DNA of 64,000 nt from Byssochlamys sp. IMV 00236 (Eukaryota > Ascomycota > Eurotiomycetes > Eurotiales > Thermoascaceae), in contig MSJH02000817.1 of NCBI GenBank assembly GCA_001931875.2, positions 448,252 through 512,251 of the forward strand, written 5' to 3'. The notes under the pieces are model-generated. The model was not told the DNA's origin, did not search any database, and saw only the letters and a program-made list of their open reading frames with translations. Below are positions 32,595 through 47,588 of this stretch, in pieces. Position 1 is the stretch's first letter. The number at the start of each line of letters is the position of its first letter. Made by a program: the position numbers and the translations under genes.

Positions 32595-34499
32595 TCAAGC
32601 ATCTAACAACAGCAATTCCTTGCCGGGCTCAAGCAGTTGCGGTTCGATAGCTACTTCCACTTGATCCATACCAGCTTCAACTGGAGGATCCACAGCGAAA
32701 ACTGCCGGAACTGGATCCGGATAATTGTCTTGTGAAGCCGCTTCCTCGGAAACAGATAGACTAGAGACGACACTCAGTTCTGCAGTGGCCTGAGCCACGG
32801 GTTCCTGGGACTTGACGTGAACCGCAGGTTCGACTACAGCTTCGAACTTAGGCTGGACTTGGGAGGAGGGCGTGTAGCTCACAGCAGAGTATTGGGCTGC
32901 ACTGACCGCGGCAACAGGGACGGTTTCTGTCTGAATGCGGGAGACTTCTCGACCGGCCGGATGAGCTCGAAATGCAAAAAAGACGACTAGCACGCTCAGA
33001 AAAGCGATAACGAGGTTACGCCTGTCACGTGCGAGAATGCGAATATAATTGATCAACAAGGTTTGAAGGTCGATTTCTCTGGCCACCTTGGGATCATATC
33101 CAGGAGAGATGGGCGATTGCTGATTCTGCTGCAAATCCTTTGGTTGCGGGACATGGAAGTGCTCGTTATTGAACAGTGGAGCATCGTCAAACCCGTCGAT
33201 AAGCGTCGGAGCTGCCGCATAAAGGTCGCTGCGTCTCTTATCCTCCTCAGAATTGCGGAACTCTTCCTCGGAGCGGTTGGCACGCTCCTCCAGAAACCTC
33301 TTCTCCAGCTCCCTTCTTATTTTGGATGGGAGCCATAGACTGACTTCCACGTCCACCTTCTCCATTTCCTTCCAGGCGGCAGCCCATGCCCCGGCGCGCA
33401 TCAAGCCATTGGCCGCATAGACCTTAATCTCCCATTTCCTGCCGCTGTCTTTGTGATCCACTACCCGTCCACCGCAGTCGGGACATTCTTCACCCTCCTC
33501 GCTCTCAGCATCAGTTTTTGTATCAGTCTCGGAGTCGTCTTTCTCCGTGTCATCTCCCCCGCCACTCAGGAAATGTCCATTCCGCAGTCTAGGATGCACA
33601 AGCTCCAAGCTTTCTAGGAGTCGCTCCTCCAACACATCATAAGCATCTTGCGGATGAGATATCAAGACACCGCGTTCGCGAAGAACTCCTGATCCAATGA
33701 CTTTTTCCTCTAGTAACTTCCACCGTTTCCAGTAGCGCAGAGGCAGCACCTCCTGAAGAATCTGAGAAGAGGGATTGCCAATTCCAGCTGGAAGAGAAAG
33801 AGAAGGTGGCAGGAGGTTGCAATGAAGTAATACGAGCGGATATTCCTTCTTGACCTTTGGTTTATGCGATGAACCATAAGGCGAGTGGCAAGGTGACCGC
33901 TTTACAGGTGTCATTCCCGAATGTCGTGGGCTATAACCATTGGCACGGCGCCTGGTCGGCGAGAGATAGTCCTCATCCTCGTCTTCGGTATGCATTTGCA
34001 TAGCTCTCACTGAGCTCGGTTTCCGGAAGGCTGGCTGGCGATCCCGAACTTTAGGCACGAATTTCATGGACCCGTCTCTCTTGTCCGACAAATCCCTATC
34101 GGCAGTAGCATACCCATTGCCTGTTCTTTTTGAGTGCGAAGTAGTAGGCGTCTGAGCATAATCCGTCGGATGGACGAGGACAGATTCAGGAATCGATGAG
34201 ATCGAGGAACGACTAGAAGCTGCGGATTGTACATGAGGCGCGTCATCACTCAAGTCATCTTCGAGCGAGTCGCGACCGGAAAGACGAGAAGAAGAGGAAG
34301 AATTGTATCCGTAGTTCACATCGCTGCCATCTCTCGGGTATTCATCGTCCGGGTGCTCAAGAGAGTCAGTCACATCGGCAGGAATTTCCGCTGTCACAAA
34401 AGTAGATGCAAGTCGATCCCCGTCGAAGGCATGTGGCTGTAATGTGGTATCGCCGTCATCCACCTCAGTCACTTTCGAGCCATCGAATATGTCCTCCAT
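32595..34499 (-). CDS. Conserved fungal single-pass membrane protein (often labelled pathway-specific nitrogen regulator)
   Basis: Intronless, 634 residues. Residues 1-210 are acidic, Ser-rich and probably disordered. A conserved block starts at about 220 (KKEYPLVLLHCNLLPPSLSLP, then RYWKRWKLLEEKVIGSGVLRERG, then SLELVHPRLRNGHFL), with a CPDCGG pair near 337 and a second block at about 350-400 (WEIKVYAANGLMRAGAWAAAW). One membrane helix lies at about 493-513 (LVIAFLSVLVVFFAF), followed by a Val/Ala-rich tail. I recall database relatives labelled pathway-specific nitrogen regulator, but no DNA-binding domain is visible. A tail-anchored-like membrane or nuclear-envelope protein fits the sequence better. 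Start is the first ATG. Confidence 0.8.
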   Translation of the reverse strand: MEDIFDGSKVTEVDDGDTTLQPHAFDGDRLASTFVTAEIPADVTDSLEHPDDEYPRDGSDVNYGYNSSSSSRLSGRDSLEDDLSDDAPHVQSAASSRSSISSIPESVLVHPTDYAQTPTTSHSKRTGNGYATADRDLSDKRDGSMKFVPKVRDRQPAFRKPSSVRAMQMHTEDEDEDYLSPTRRRANGYSPRHSGMTPVKRSPCHSPYGSSHKPKVKKEYPLVLLHCNLLPPSLSLPAGIGNPSSQILQEVLPLRYWKRWKLLEEKVIGSGVLRERGVLISHPQDAYDVLEERLLESLELVHPRLRNGHFLSGGGDDTEKDDSETDTKTDAESEEGEECPDCGGRVVDHKDSGRKWEIKVYAANGLMRAGAWAAAWKEMEKVDVEVSLWLPSKIRRELEKRFLEERANRSEEEFRNSEEDKRRSDLYAAAPTLIDGFDDAPLFNNEHFHVPQPKDLQQNQQSPISPGYDPKVAREIDLQTLLINYIRILARDRRNLVIAFLSVLVVFFAFRAHPAGREVSRIQTETVPVAAVSAAQYSAVSYTPSSQVQPKFEAVVEPAVHVKSQEPVAQATAELSVVSSLSVSEEAASQDNYPDPVPAVFAVDPPVEAGMDQVEVAIEPQLLEPGKELLLLDA

Positions 34500-35304
34500 T
34501 TGAGATCTATCTCAACAATATTCCTCGTCTATTTCGGCCGATAATGATATTGCTTTGAAGCAATATACTCACAGCTGGAGAGTGTGGGGCCCCAGCACGG
34601 CAAAATGCCAGAGGGATCCACGCAGCGTGCCAGTACCTGATACTGTGAATATAACTAGTTCTGAGATTGAGAAGCAGACAGTTATATAATGTAAAACCTG
34701 ATGTGAATGTGACAACAGAAAGCGTCGCGTTATCACAATAATATGATGATGAGGTTGCTACACATGTTATCTGATGATGTTTATCCTCATCCGTTGTGCA
34801 GGGCAACCGCTGCCACCATGCAGCCTCTCACCGCCTTTCTCATCTCCCCTCTCCGGTTGCTCCAGTGGGATCTTTCGCGCCCAATGTATGTATTACAGTA
34901 TATACATAAATTAGTATGCGCGTAGTGTCCTCTAATATAGACGACCAAAGTAGCTAATAAGATGGTGGACTTTTGCTACTCATATTTGGCCAAGGCATTC
35001 TATACATCTATTGCTAGCCTTTGAAGTATAAAGGAAAAATATCAATCAAATGCAACATGTTTTTATAAAGCCCCAAATGTAGACATCTCTCATCGCTTGC
35101 TCCATGACAAATATGCCCCCCAGAAAAAGAAAAAGAAGTAGAACGTAGACTAGTCCTATGTATTCCATCCACAACACTGGACTTCAGAACCCACCAGACG
35201 CCCGGGAAGATGCTCGCCTGCTTGCAAAATGACATATCATCATCCAAAGCTCCCGTGTAGAAACAATAAGATCGAATTTTCATACAGAAACTTAACGGAC
35301 TGGG
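34500..35304. other. Gene-free interval
   Basis: No supported gene. It holds the upstream region of the membrane-protein gene and the 3' flank of the Zn2Cys6 regulator. Confidence 0.5.
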
Positions 35305-38300
35305 TCAGCGCTGTGGAGGACGCTGATTGGGAATATTAGCGTTATCTTGGGGACTCGTCAGAGGACTGTAAGTCTGATGATCCCCGAAATAGCTGAGCAC
35401 ATCCTGCGGAAGGTACTCCAGCCATGGGAGAAGTTCGCCATTGAACGCAAACGGGAATGCCTCCTGATTCTGCAGGGTATTCATGTCGATGTCCTGAGTT
35501 CCAATCATCATATCGCCGATTTGTGCGCTTGCACCGGGACTAACATGGTCATTAGCATTACAGTTTGGGGGGTCGTGGTCGGCGCCTTCGGACCCAGATG
35601 CGGGAGCGTAGTGATAGGATGATGAGACGCCCACTGTCGGGGCCTCAAGATTCTGACTGTATGTTGCGGGCAGATTTCGTGCGACACGAGAATGAGAAGG
35701 GGTATAGGGTGTGTTCAAGCCGAGAAGCAAGTCAGCGTCTGATATATTTACGCCTCCTGTGGTGTGAGAAGGGTACTTCCGGTCTTTTGCAGGTAAAGCA
35801 GACGAGTGTGGTAGATTTGTTGATGGATATGCAGGAAGGCTGTCAGCATGCAGACGGCTGCTGTTCTGTGGAACTTGCGCTTCAAGCGAGACAGTTGGGT
35901 AGCTATGGCTGTACTGAGGACCGTAGTTTGCCTGTGCTGAAAGCGTATTTGCTTGGGCGCTTGGCATTTGATAAAGTAAGCTCAGATTCGGTTGCGAAGA
36001 ATTAGTCGCGCCAGTCAGTGCCCATCCGATAGCTGTGACACGACGTTAGTGAAATCCAGAGAAATCCGAGAGAACACATTGCCTACCTTGGCTAGGATCG
36101 AATCTAGGCGACCCTGCCGTTTCCGACGTGCCGTCAAGTTCCTGCCCAGAAGCAGAAGGATAATACCCTTGCCTCGCAGATGGCTCTATCGAGCTCTGGC
36201 GCGTAGCCGCTTTTCGCCAACCGCTTGGGGCGAGTGAGAGTATATCACCGGCACCATCCATCTCTTCAGCCGTGTACAGTTGAGGGTCGCCTATTCCTTT
36301 CGCTTTCTGATCCAACACGGTCAAAATATACCTGGTGCCTTCCCAGTAAGTCTCCAAGGATTTGAGAGCCTTGTAACATCTCTGGTAGTTTTCTTTTGCT
36401 GCGGAGGCCAATAAACTGTGTTTAGGGTTCAGTCTCCGCTCTGGTCCGTTTGGAATCTCGATACCGGGTGTGAGGAAGCTGGCAGTTTGGTTGGCCAACA
36501 GCGGCTGTACAGGTGACGACCCAGATTTAGATGTTGGAGAAGAATAATGTGAACTCTCCATGAGGAAGGCACATGCGGCAATGTACATCGGCTGGCTGGT
36601 GAAAGGATTGCCTATGAAGCTTTTTGCGTCGATCAGTTCGGAAAAAGACAGAATATCCGCTATTGTCTTCGCTGACGACATCGATAGCTCACGGCTATTC
36701 GGATATAGCTGTTGTATTCGCCCTCCAAAAGAACTTAGGAGAGTCGGTTGATGTAATAGTACAATCAACGTGTGAAACCACTGCTCTCGAGGTCAGTCAG
36801 GGAACCTCGAGGCCGGCTGAGGGATAATCATCTTACGAAATGAAGCAAAATAAAATTAGTACCCTCTTCAGCTCGAACATAAGTTTGGAAATTGACCGCG
36901 TTAAAATGAAGTCTTGGGGATAGGCGTTGATAGATACCTAAAACGCGTCAGATAGCCGCTGTCTCGTGAAGGGAGCCATGATCATATTACTCACCTGTGA
37001 GGTCACTTTCCATACCAGCCAGACGCTTCAGCGTGTCTGGCGTGACGTGGTTGACCTCCTCTATGGCATTGATCAAGTCGGTTACTCTTCCATAAAGATG
37101 TATTATGCGCATCAATGGCGGGAAGGGGGCCGGCCAGCCATTCGGGAGCACGCAGTCTGACTGTAAGGGAAAGTATAGCTCAATGTCTTCATCCCGTAGC
37201 GTTACCGGCCTGCCAGTCCCTGATGAGATAACTCGGTCCAGGAAGAAAATACTCCAAAAGGTATCCACTCTTTCCCGTTCCCTTGCACGCTCATCGGCTG
37301 TTGCGGGATCTTGCTCCTGGCGTTTTTCGGGAGGATCGGGACAGTCATATTGTTCCTCACTAAGTTTCCCTGCTTGTCCAGTCTTGATAGCTTTGGGGGT
37401 CAACCCTGTTCGTCCGTATTTGTGCTTTAGCCCCTGTAGCTTCTGTAATCCTAGATCTTGTGCCATCCGAATCGATATACCAAGGTACATCCAAAGACCA
37501 CTATCGCGATTTGAGCCAAATTCCTCGTAAGCCAACAACAGACACGCCTGCACGACGGAGAGAGTAGGGCACGACAGCGCATCGACCAAAGCCATCATCG
37601 CTCTATGAGCAAAAGGCTGGCCATGATCTGACTTCTTGACGTCATTCTCAGGCTCTGCTCCATCGATCGATCGCGCTTGTGGGGGACTCAACAAGGGATG
37701 CGGAGAGAATCTCGCCGCTAGAGCACAAACCGCGTCCACGAGGATGGTATCGATCTTCTTTTCCTTGAGATCCCGCAGAAACCTATCCCGCTGAAGGAAC
37801 TGGAAGCTGCAACCCAGATGCACAAAGAACAGCTCGCAAAGGTGTATGACGAGGTTGCTAACTGGCAGATTGTCATCGCGATCATAGAATGGAATAGTGT
37901 TCGAATCGCGAATGTCGGCAAGTGCCGCAGCTAATGAGGCGTCTGGCGCATCAAGATTTGAACCCACTAAGGGCGAAACCGAGTCTACATGTTTTACCAC
38001 ACATGTTGGTCAAATGTTCAGAATTGTAGGGACTTTTTGGAGATTTCCTTTTACTTACCTGATGACATGGAAGGGTTACTCTTGCGAGACTCGCGAACAC
38101 GAACCACCTGACCACTCGGTCAGCACAACGGGGTCTACCACACTGTATTCTTTGAGGAGCTCGTGTCTAACCATTTGCTTGAACCCTGGCACAATGGCCG
38201 TAGGGCCAAAGTACCTGAAATAGGGCACATGGGTACGATTGCTTGAGCTTATTGACGTGCGATCTGCAGCTTCAAAGGAAAATATATTAGCACCGCGGCG

Positions 38301-38948
38301 CAAGGCTGATAACAGCCAAGAAAAGAGATGCACTGACTGCTCTCGGGACTTTCTCTTCCTGGTTGATTCTGGTCCTTACTGGCGGAAGGGAGGACCTCTT
38401 TTGTCAAGGGAACCGACTTGGACTCCGTAGCCTCCGGGAGAGTAGGTGGTTTATCCTGGCCACTCGACGGTGCACTTGGTTTGATAGGGGAATCACTTCG
38501 AGCTCGAGGACGGGTTTTCGTGTTCTCTGGATGGCCTGCTGGTGCCGCGCTTTGGGAAGTGATGTCGGCGGGGGGCTGCGACGGAGGGTCGTTGTATCCC
38601 AGGCAGGTATGGCCATAATCCGAGCACGTCTTGCACACTTGGGTATATTGTCAGGTCTTGTCTGCCTCGTGGAGATTGTCAAGGTAAAAAGAGAATACCT
38701 GGCTGCTCACCAGAGCACCTGATCTTGCGCTTGCGACACGTTCGACATCTGTGCGAATCCGCGGGACTACGTTAGTACATACAAACGCCAGGGTATGGCG
38801 GCAGTGAGCCTGGTCGCGACATGACTTACGCCGCCGTCACTCTGCGCCGCTTTGTCTGCGGCTGTCCATCTGTTGAAACGAAGCGAATCTGCCTGGGTTG
38901 GGAGATATTGCTGCTGCCGTTCTTCTTCGCGGGGGAAGGCGGGCTCAT
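35305..38948 (-). CDS. Zn2Cys6 fungal-specific transcription factor
   Basis: Nine exons: 38948-38830, 38748-38699, 38637-38338, 38263-38172, 38107-38059, 37984-36995, 36937-36837, 36780-36087 and 36032-35305. All phases agree and give 1040 residues. The Zn2Cys6 knuckle is at Cys41, 44, 51, 58, 61 and 68 (C-x2-C-x6-C-x6-C-x2-C-x6-C, CRTCRKRKIRC) after a basic TKRRR. The cluster itself is split by an intron. A conserved VPYFRYFGPTAIVPGFKQM block follows at about 165-187, then the fungal-specific regulatory domain (about 245-600: LVIHLCELFFVHLG, VDAVCALAARFS, WMYLGISIRMAQDLGL, DTFWSIFFLDRVISSGTGRP). The Gln/Ser/Pro-rich tail is a likely activation region. The intron after GFKQM has a weaker donor (GTTAGA), so that join is the least certain. 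Targets unknown. Confidence 0.88.
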
Positions 38949-40371
38949 TGCGAGCGGGATGTAGTCATCGGTGCCCGCGGCACATGGGCGGTCCCCTGTA
39001 GGTATTGAAACCTCTTAAGTTAACCCAAGGGGCCAATGGTCAAGGTAGGCAATAGCAAGCCTGAGATGGAGCGAATCCAGGAGAGTTTCAGCAGTAGAGA
39101 CAACACAAAATCCATGGGCCTTGTCGCAGCGCAAGTGACGAGATTTGGCTTGGTAGAAGGAGAAGAGTGTCTGGGGTAGATGATGATGGCAGTTCGCAGC
39201 CAAGACACCCTATCGACTTTTTGCTGGTCACTCGCACGCTTTGGCGACCTTCTAGCCCACGCCATCGGGTTGACGCCCACCAGCACCCATCCCGGCCTCT
39301 GGTTAGCCCAGTCCTACAAATAAGCAACGGCTTGTTCCCTTCCAGAACGTTTCCCGCGCCGCCGTATTACCTCCGTCCCTGCAGGCTCCCTTGGCTCGGG
39401 GAGGAGGATATTGTGAACAGTTTTCCCAAGATCTGCACGTCTAGCCCATGCCTAGGAACCCTATTATTATCGTGTGCGCGCATTCGAAGATGATATCTTC
39501 TATCTACCCCAGCCGTGTGGATCGTTGGCCATTCGCTAACGTCTAAGATCCGTTGGAACGGCGATGGGGCCATGACTCGCGGTGGAGAACTGGCCTAGAC
39601 CAGCGGGGTAAGTGTAGAGTAACTAGATTGACAATGCTCTTGGAGAAGCGGGCTGAAAGTCCCGATTCGAATGGTTCTCCATTGTTTCCATTCGACGGGG
39701 CTGGGCTCTCTCGGGTTTTAGTCTTTTGTACAGAAGCCGGAGAAAGAGAGAGAAAGAGAGACAGACATATATATATATATATATACAGAGTACACAGGCA
39801 AGCCCTCATAAAATCCAGAAGCTAGGCTTTTGGTATGTATCACGATATTTCGCCCATATGCAGTTCCGCCTAGACGAATGTCGGTTTGAGGACATCCAGG
39901 TTAACGATATCCTTGCTCTCATTGATGGCGCCCTCGCGCACCCAGAAAAGACCGGATATCTCCCGTCGACACACCATACAGAAGCGTTGGCTGCCTCCAC
40001 GGAATCCTCTGAGACCATGTTGATGACATGAATATTTCTCACTGTGCCCTTTGTTTGCTCTAAAGAGCCGATAAATCCAACGACATAAAGCGGAGAATCA
40101 TTGTTGATGACTTGACACTGGACAGTAACTAGTAACTACAGAGCAGCGTGTCAAAATTCTCGTTGATCGGCACCGCTAGCGTTGTATTTCGATTACAACT
40201 CCTAACTACTTCGTTTGACTACCACTTCACCGCTATTTTCACTATTTCATCAAATATGAAGCTATTTACATGAGTATCCTATTCTATCTATGTCCTAGAC
40301 CTTCCTGACTGCAAAAACCACCGTGCCAGCGACTGTGCCAGCAACACCGCTCGAAGCAACACCGATCTAAA
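38949..40371. other. Intergenic region with AT microsatellite and a possible gene fragment
   Basis: The upstream region of the Zn2Cys6 gene. A purine-rich GAGA tract followed by (AT) dinucleotides lies at 39740-39785. A short frame from the ATG at 39858 to 40031 (MQFRLDECRFEDIQVNDIL, 57 residues) resembles the start of fungal GNAT acetyltransferases, but nothing continues it; it may be a fragment. No other supported gene. Confidence 0.4.
39740..39785. repeat. GAGA/(AT)n microsatellite
   Basis: An AGAGAGAGAAAGAGAGACAG tract is followed by about nine AT repeats. Simple-sequence repeat, likely length-variable. Confidence 0.8.
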
Positions 40372-41005
40372 ATGCCTGTTCATCAAACTGCCGCTCGAGT
40401 TCAAGCTCTTACCTTACTCCTAGTAGGATACAGACCTGAAGATATACACAAGCTCACAGGCATACCTCCTACCACACAAAAAGATATTAAGAAGCGAGCC
40501 TTTCAACGCGGCTATCGGCCAGAGGAGGATCCTATTATTAAGGACGAATATGTGATCGATGCCCCCCGTTCTGGACGACCAAAAAACACTACAGAGGTCA
40601 CCAAAAAAGCTATCCTGGACTCAGTTCAAAAGGATCGAGCCGGGAGTGAGAAATCTGCCGAGATTCTTGTATCTGAAGCTGGTATCTCCCATGCGTCTGC
40701 CTCTTGAATTCTTCGCGAGGATGGATTTTCAAGATACAAACCTTGACTATCGATGTTGGAAACTTGAGGAGTGGAAAAACGTCATATGGAACGATGAAAC
40801 ATTTGCTGATTTGGGTCAGCGCTGCGGGGTCACTAGGATCTGGCATAAAGCAAATGAAGCTTATGATCCAACTTGTATACGACGGCGCTGGGCTGGACCT
40901 TCTGACTTTATATTTTGGGATGCTTTTGATATGATAAACAGGGATCCTGTTATATCCAAAAAATGGAGACTATCCAAGAAAAGAAGAATGCTGAAAAGGA
41001 ACTAG
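40372..41005 (+). mobile_element. Tc1/mariner-type transposase relic
   Basis: The first part (40372-40707) encodes an N-terminal helix-turn-helix region: AARVQALTLLLVGY, DIHKLTGIPPTTQKDI and the linker SGRPKNTTEVTKKAIL. After a stop and the fragment ILREDGFSRYK, a second frame begins abruptly with CWKLEEWKNVIWNDET, which carries the second catalytic Asp (NDE), followed by RIWHKANEAYDPTC and RRRWAGPSDFIFW. The roughly 100 residues with the first catalytic Asp are missing. The last catalytic acid region is also lost after METIQEKKNAEKEL. It is therefore an internally deleted, dead copy of a fungal Tc1-like DD(E/D) transposase. I could not place terminal inverted repeats or a TA duplication. Confidence 0.8.
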
Positions 41006-42308
41006 GACATGGTTCTTTTTCAGACACTCTCCTCCGTCGTTTGGACCGTCACCCTGTCTCCAGTCCTTATTGGGTTGTTGAACGTAGGTGCATCCCGATT
41101 GAAGTCCGGTCGTGAGGCTTGAATCTCCTCAAAGTTGAACTGCGTCCCGATCGCAGCAGATGAAGGGATCGTGGTCAATCTGGCAGGCTACTCCATAGCG
41201 AAATACTTAATGCAAGAACACTCTCTCATTTACTTCCCAAGCCAACGAAAACCGAAACTCCCCATAGTCCCCATATTGTGGAGAGCCCCAGGTACGGCAC
41301 GGTCTTGAAGCCACGGGAAGAGAAACGCATAACTGTCCAATTCCCACGATATTCGTGACATCATACGGATTCATACCGAGAGAAAAAGGGCTGGAGATAC
41401 ACTATTAATCTACCGATCTGTGGACCGTCCGACCCCACGGGCCGATGCCACCTCGGGTTACCTAACTCGGAATACCAGCACGGCTGCCGATCCTGCGGGC
41501 ATTGTATACGTGGTTCTTGTCCCTCACTCCCACGCAAGATGTTATGCGGACTTTCTCCGCGTGTCACTGTGATACTTTCGCCGAGCAACAGTTGGATATA
41601 TTGTCCAACCCATCTTTCAATACTATGGGGGTAGGTCCCACAACAGACCTACCTCGTGATTCTTTATTTATTCTATTGCATCCATGGATGCAGATCCTAA
41701 TGATGCAGATTTTGACTAGCGTCCGCTTTCAAAAACCAGTGAGAGATAACAATAAAAGCACTGTTCAGATAACTGCACAGGTACTATAATGATTGCGAAA
41801 AAATGGTGATAATCTAATATAGTCATGCAGCTGCTCCATGTTGTTTCTTTTGGTCTCAGCTTACATGCAGTCGCCTCCGGGGATAAGCGCTGCATCCCCC
41901 TGAGAGTGGGGATCTGGGAGCTTATCTTTCATCCGTCGCGGTCAGCGCGAAGATATTATTTAGATCATGGAGCGCTAGTTAAGGAGAACTCTTTGGAAGA
42001 AGTGCTCTTGTAGAAAACTCGCAATGCAAAACAAAAGGATAATAGTCGTCTTCGCATAGGTGCGGTAGGAATCGGAAAAACTACGTAACTAAATCAATAT
42101 CTCGGAGTGCAAATGCGGGGAAGGTGTCTTATCAGGAGATTGGGGCGTTGTATCCTATCGCCCGACTCTCCAAGTACGCCATGAAACTACCCGAAGAGAG
42201 CTTTTTTGTCGCGGTTCTTACAGAGAATCACTTTCAGATCCAAGTTCGAGTTGTTACCCGCAAACAAAATATATCGAAAGCTAGAACCCTCGATTAGGAA
42301 ACGGGACA
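41006..42308. other. Gene-free interval
   Basis: No supported gene. Some of it may belong to the transposon relic; the rest is promoter of the gene at 42309. Confidence 0.5.
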
Positions 42309-43655
42309 ATGGCCGGCAATGCCGAACATGAGGTCTTCAAGCTAGGAGACTGGGACCTGCAGAGCGGTGAAAAGATCGAAGCCGCTCATATTGCTTACAA
42401 GACCTTTGGAGACCCAAAGAATCCTGCCATTGTGTATCCGACGTGGTTCTCTGGATGTGAGCATTCTGGCCCCGCGGATAGGTTGATTAAGGTGCTGATA
42501 GACACTCTACTATTGAAGCTATCTCCGATAATATCTGGTTGATAGGAGAGGATAAGACTTTGAATCCGAATAAGTATTTCATTATCATACCGGCACTGTT
42601 CGGGAACGGTCAATCGTCTTCTCCGTCAAATCACCCTACGGCTAAGCCGTTTCCGAGGTGTTCTTTCTACGATAACGTCCGGGCTCAGTATGAGCTCGTG
42701 ACGAAGCACCTAGGAATTAAACACCTGCGTGCAGTTGTCGGTTGGTCGATGGGAGCCGCACAGAGTTTCCAATGGGCGACGCAGTATCCTGATTTCATGG
42801 ATCTGGTGGTACCATTCTGCGGCTCCGCGAGAACTTCTTTGCATAATCAAGTCTTCCTGGAAGGTGTTAAGAGCGCTCTTCTCGCGGCGAAAAAGATCCC
42901 TTCGGCGGGTTCAGGGGAGGGCGCTGTAGTTGTTGATGGGGTTGCGTATAGGGAGTGGACACCTGAAGAGAGAGAAGTTGGGCTTAAGGCCTTCGGAAGA
43001 GGATATGCTGGATGGTGAGATATGCTCGTGGTATGCAGTCTACGATCCATGAGAGGCTGACAAAGAGTAAACAGGGGATTCAGTCAAGCTTTCTACAGAG
43101 AGAGAGTATATGAGAACGTTCTTGGATACAAGTCGCTTGAGGATTTCATGGTCAACTTCTGGGAGAAGTGGGCTTGCTCGAAAGGTGAGACATGGCTGAT
43201 AAGGAGATGATCGACGTAGGTTCCGCTGACCCATGAATATAGATCCTGATAACTTGCTGGTGATGCTCCAAACTTGGCAGAATGGCGATGTCTCGAAACA
43301 GGAGCCGTATAATGGAGATTTTGAGAAAGCTCTGGCTTCAATCAAAGCAAAGACCTTAGTTCTTCCAGGGAAGACAGATTTGTATTTCCCGTACGTTTAG
43401 CAGACTCGTCGCTCACATATTATCTGTACTGACTTCCGGCAGGCCTGAAGATTCCGAGTATGAGGTTCAATGCATGAAAGACGGGATAGGCAAGCTGGAC
43501 GTCTTTCCGTCGATATGGGGTCGTAAGTGTTTCCATCAACTAGTCGTTATTATAAAAGCTCACATCTGCACGTAGACTGGGCAGGAGGGCCTGGAGATAG
43601 CAAAGAAGACGTTAAATGGCTCGATGAGAAATTGGCCAAGTTCTTTGAATGCTGA
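42309..43655 (+). CDS. Homoserine O-acetyltransferase-family alpha/beta hydrolase
   Basis: Six exons: 42309-42456, 42519-43014, 43075-43184, 43243-43390, 43443-43522 and 43576-43655; 353 residues with consistent phases. Exons 1 and 2 join to WFSGSISDNIWLIGEDK. The nucleophile elbow GWSMGAAQ puts Ser at about 126. The acid is probably Asp in LPGKTDLYFP, and the His is in the final IWGHWAGG. The PALFGNGQSSSPSN motif is the family oxyanion region. Fungal members of this branch are annotated homoserine acetyltransferase family, but true Met2 enzymes are longer (about 480 residues). The acyl acceptor is therefore uncertain and a hydrolase is possible. No signal peptide. Confidence 0.9.
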
Positions 43656-44218
43656 AGCTGTCCGAAGTCGCTCGATAGGCGGGGTTACAGGGTAGTGAGA
43701 GCAGAGGAACGCGAACATGAAACTGATCTCACTCCATCACTCAATCAGTTGCACTGTATAGCGTTTCATGTCTCCTAAAATAAGAACTCGTTCTTCACTC
43801 TTTGTCCAGTAACTGGGTTGTGATAAGCGCCCGGAGTAGTAGTGTTGTTACCCTCAGGGCATTCCATCCAGTGATTGGCAGCAATGTAGCGCCACGTGAC
43901 CACAGATCTCCCAGCGACGGGTTAGTCATCAACGGAGCGAGGAGGAGAATGGCTGGATGATAAACCTTCATTATTCATTGATCTCCTGCTTCAAGGCCTC
44001 GCCAGCGCTTCAAGTTCGAAGGACTCTGTTCCGCGCCATACGTTCACTTGTGTTTCTCTTTGTACTCTTTTGTCTTGGTTTTCTTCCCTTTTTCGTTTCT
44101 CTTTGATCTCGGTGTTTCTCCCTCGTCTCTTAGTCTCTTCGTCTTCAACGGCTTGATACCCTCGTCCATCCCCAAGCACTTAAGTTGAGTGAACACGCGA
44201 GCGTCCAAGGGAAGCAAT
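43656..44218. other. Intergenic, poly(A) polymerase promoter
   Basis: No supported gene. A pyrimidine-rich stretch (about 44050-44150) precedes the poly(A) polymerase start, as in many constitutive fungal promoters. Confidence 0.5.
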
Positions 44219-46421
<2,203 letters not shown>

Positions 46422-46543
46422 ACAGGTGTCCCTTTGTGACTAACCGCTACATCCCTTCGGGGCTTGCCCCTTCAACGCAGTTACCCCCACGAGGTGTTCC
46501 CAGCTTCGTACCCTCTTCGAAGGCTCCCAGCATCAGCATGTAG

Positions 46544-47588
46544 TTCAACCATCTATGGTTCACCTCTAGGATCGACCGGCGATTCAGACTGATTTGATTC
46601 TAACACAGTAGTCTAGTTTTTCATGACCCCGAGACGGGCAGGCCTGATCAGGGTCGCGACTACGAGAGTGGTCGCATATGTCCCCTCCCAGATAGCGGTC
46701 TGATGGTAGGTGAACGATTATTCACCACAGGTCACGTTGAGGACAACCAGATCTTCTGATGCGCCCGGCTGGCTTATGACAGTTTCTGTCACATAGCAAG
46801 ACAGGGACTGTTTTGGAATGCGTGGGTATCCTCCATCTGTACATAGAGCGCTGTTTGCTGTCTTCGAGGTAGCTTAGCCTGGTACTAGCTAGGCCATTAG
46901 TCAATACAGACAATTGAGCTGGGCCTACGGGCCTGTAAAGTAAAGCATGCGTCCGTTTCAGAAAAGCTTAGTAGAAAGACCAAAGTGGTGATTCTGTTCA
47001 ATCCATACGCGATTGTTTCGTTAAGCATTCGAAGAGCCGTCCGAGAAAAGACGCGTGATTCCCTCGTCTGAGGTTAGTATATTAGTATCAGTCTCACCAG
47101 CAGTACTTCTGAGATCCAGTTATATTAACCGATAAAAAATGTGTCTCATATTCTTGTCCCACAACGAGGGTTAACTGGTGATAGTATGGTATGAAGTTAA
47201 TCTCGGCTCGGATATCCCATTAAGTCCTTCCGAGCCGAGCTTGTGTGCCGCCACATACTTAGCACGTATGAGAGAGATCCTTAGTCCCTACTCAGTGGGC
47301 CTTTCGAAGGTGCATAGATGAATTAGTTCGCTCAGTAGATATTATATCTCTATCTAGTAACAGTAAGACGCTATCTTCGATTGAATACAATAGAGTCTGC
47401 AGTATACTTGGCCGTGAACTTTTCATCCGCGCAACAATGCCCCCAGGTACATAGGTACTTAAATCTGCCGTGGCCACTTCCCGCTAAGTTACCAACGGGA
47501 AGGGTTCGCTGAGTAACGGCCGGCTTCGGAGATGTAACAATGCCGAGAAACAGATCTGAGACGAGACTCGGTGGTTCCAGGTTATTAA
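46544..47588. other. Gene-free interval
   Basis: About 1 kb without a supported gene. Its right end leads into the GATA palindrome and promoter of the AIF-like gene. Confidence 0.5.
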
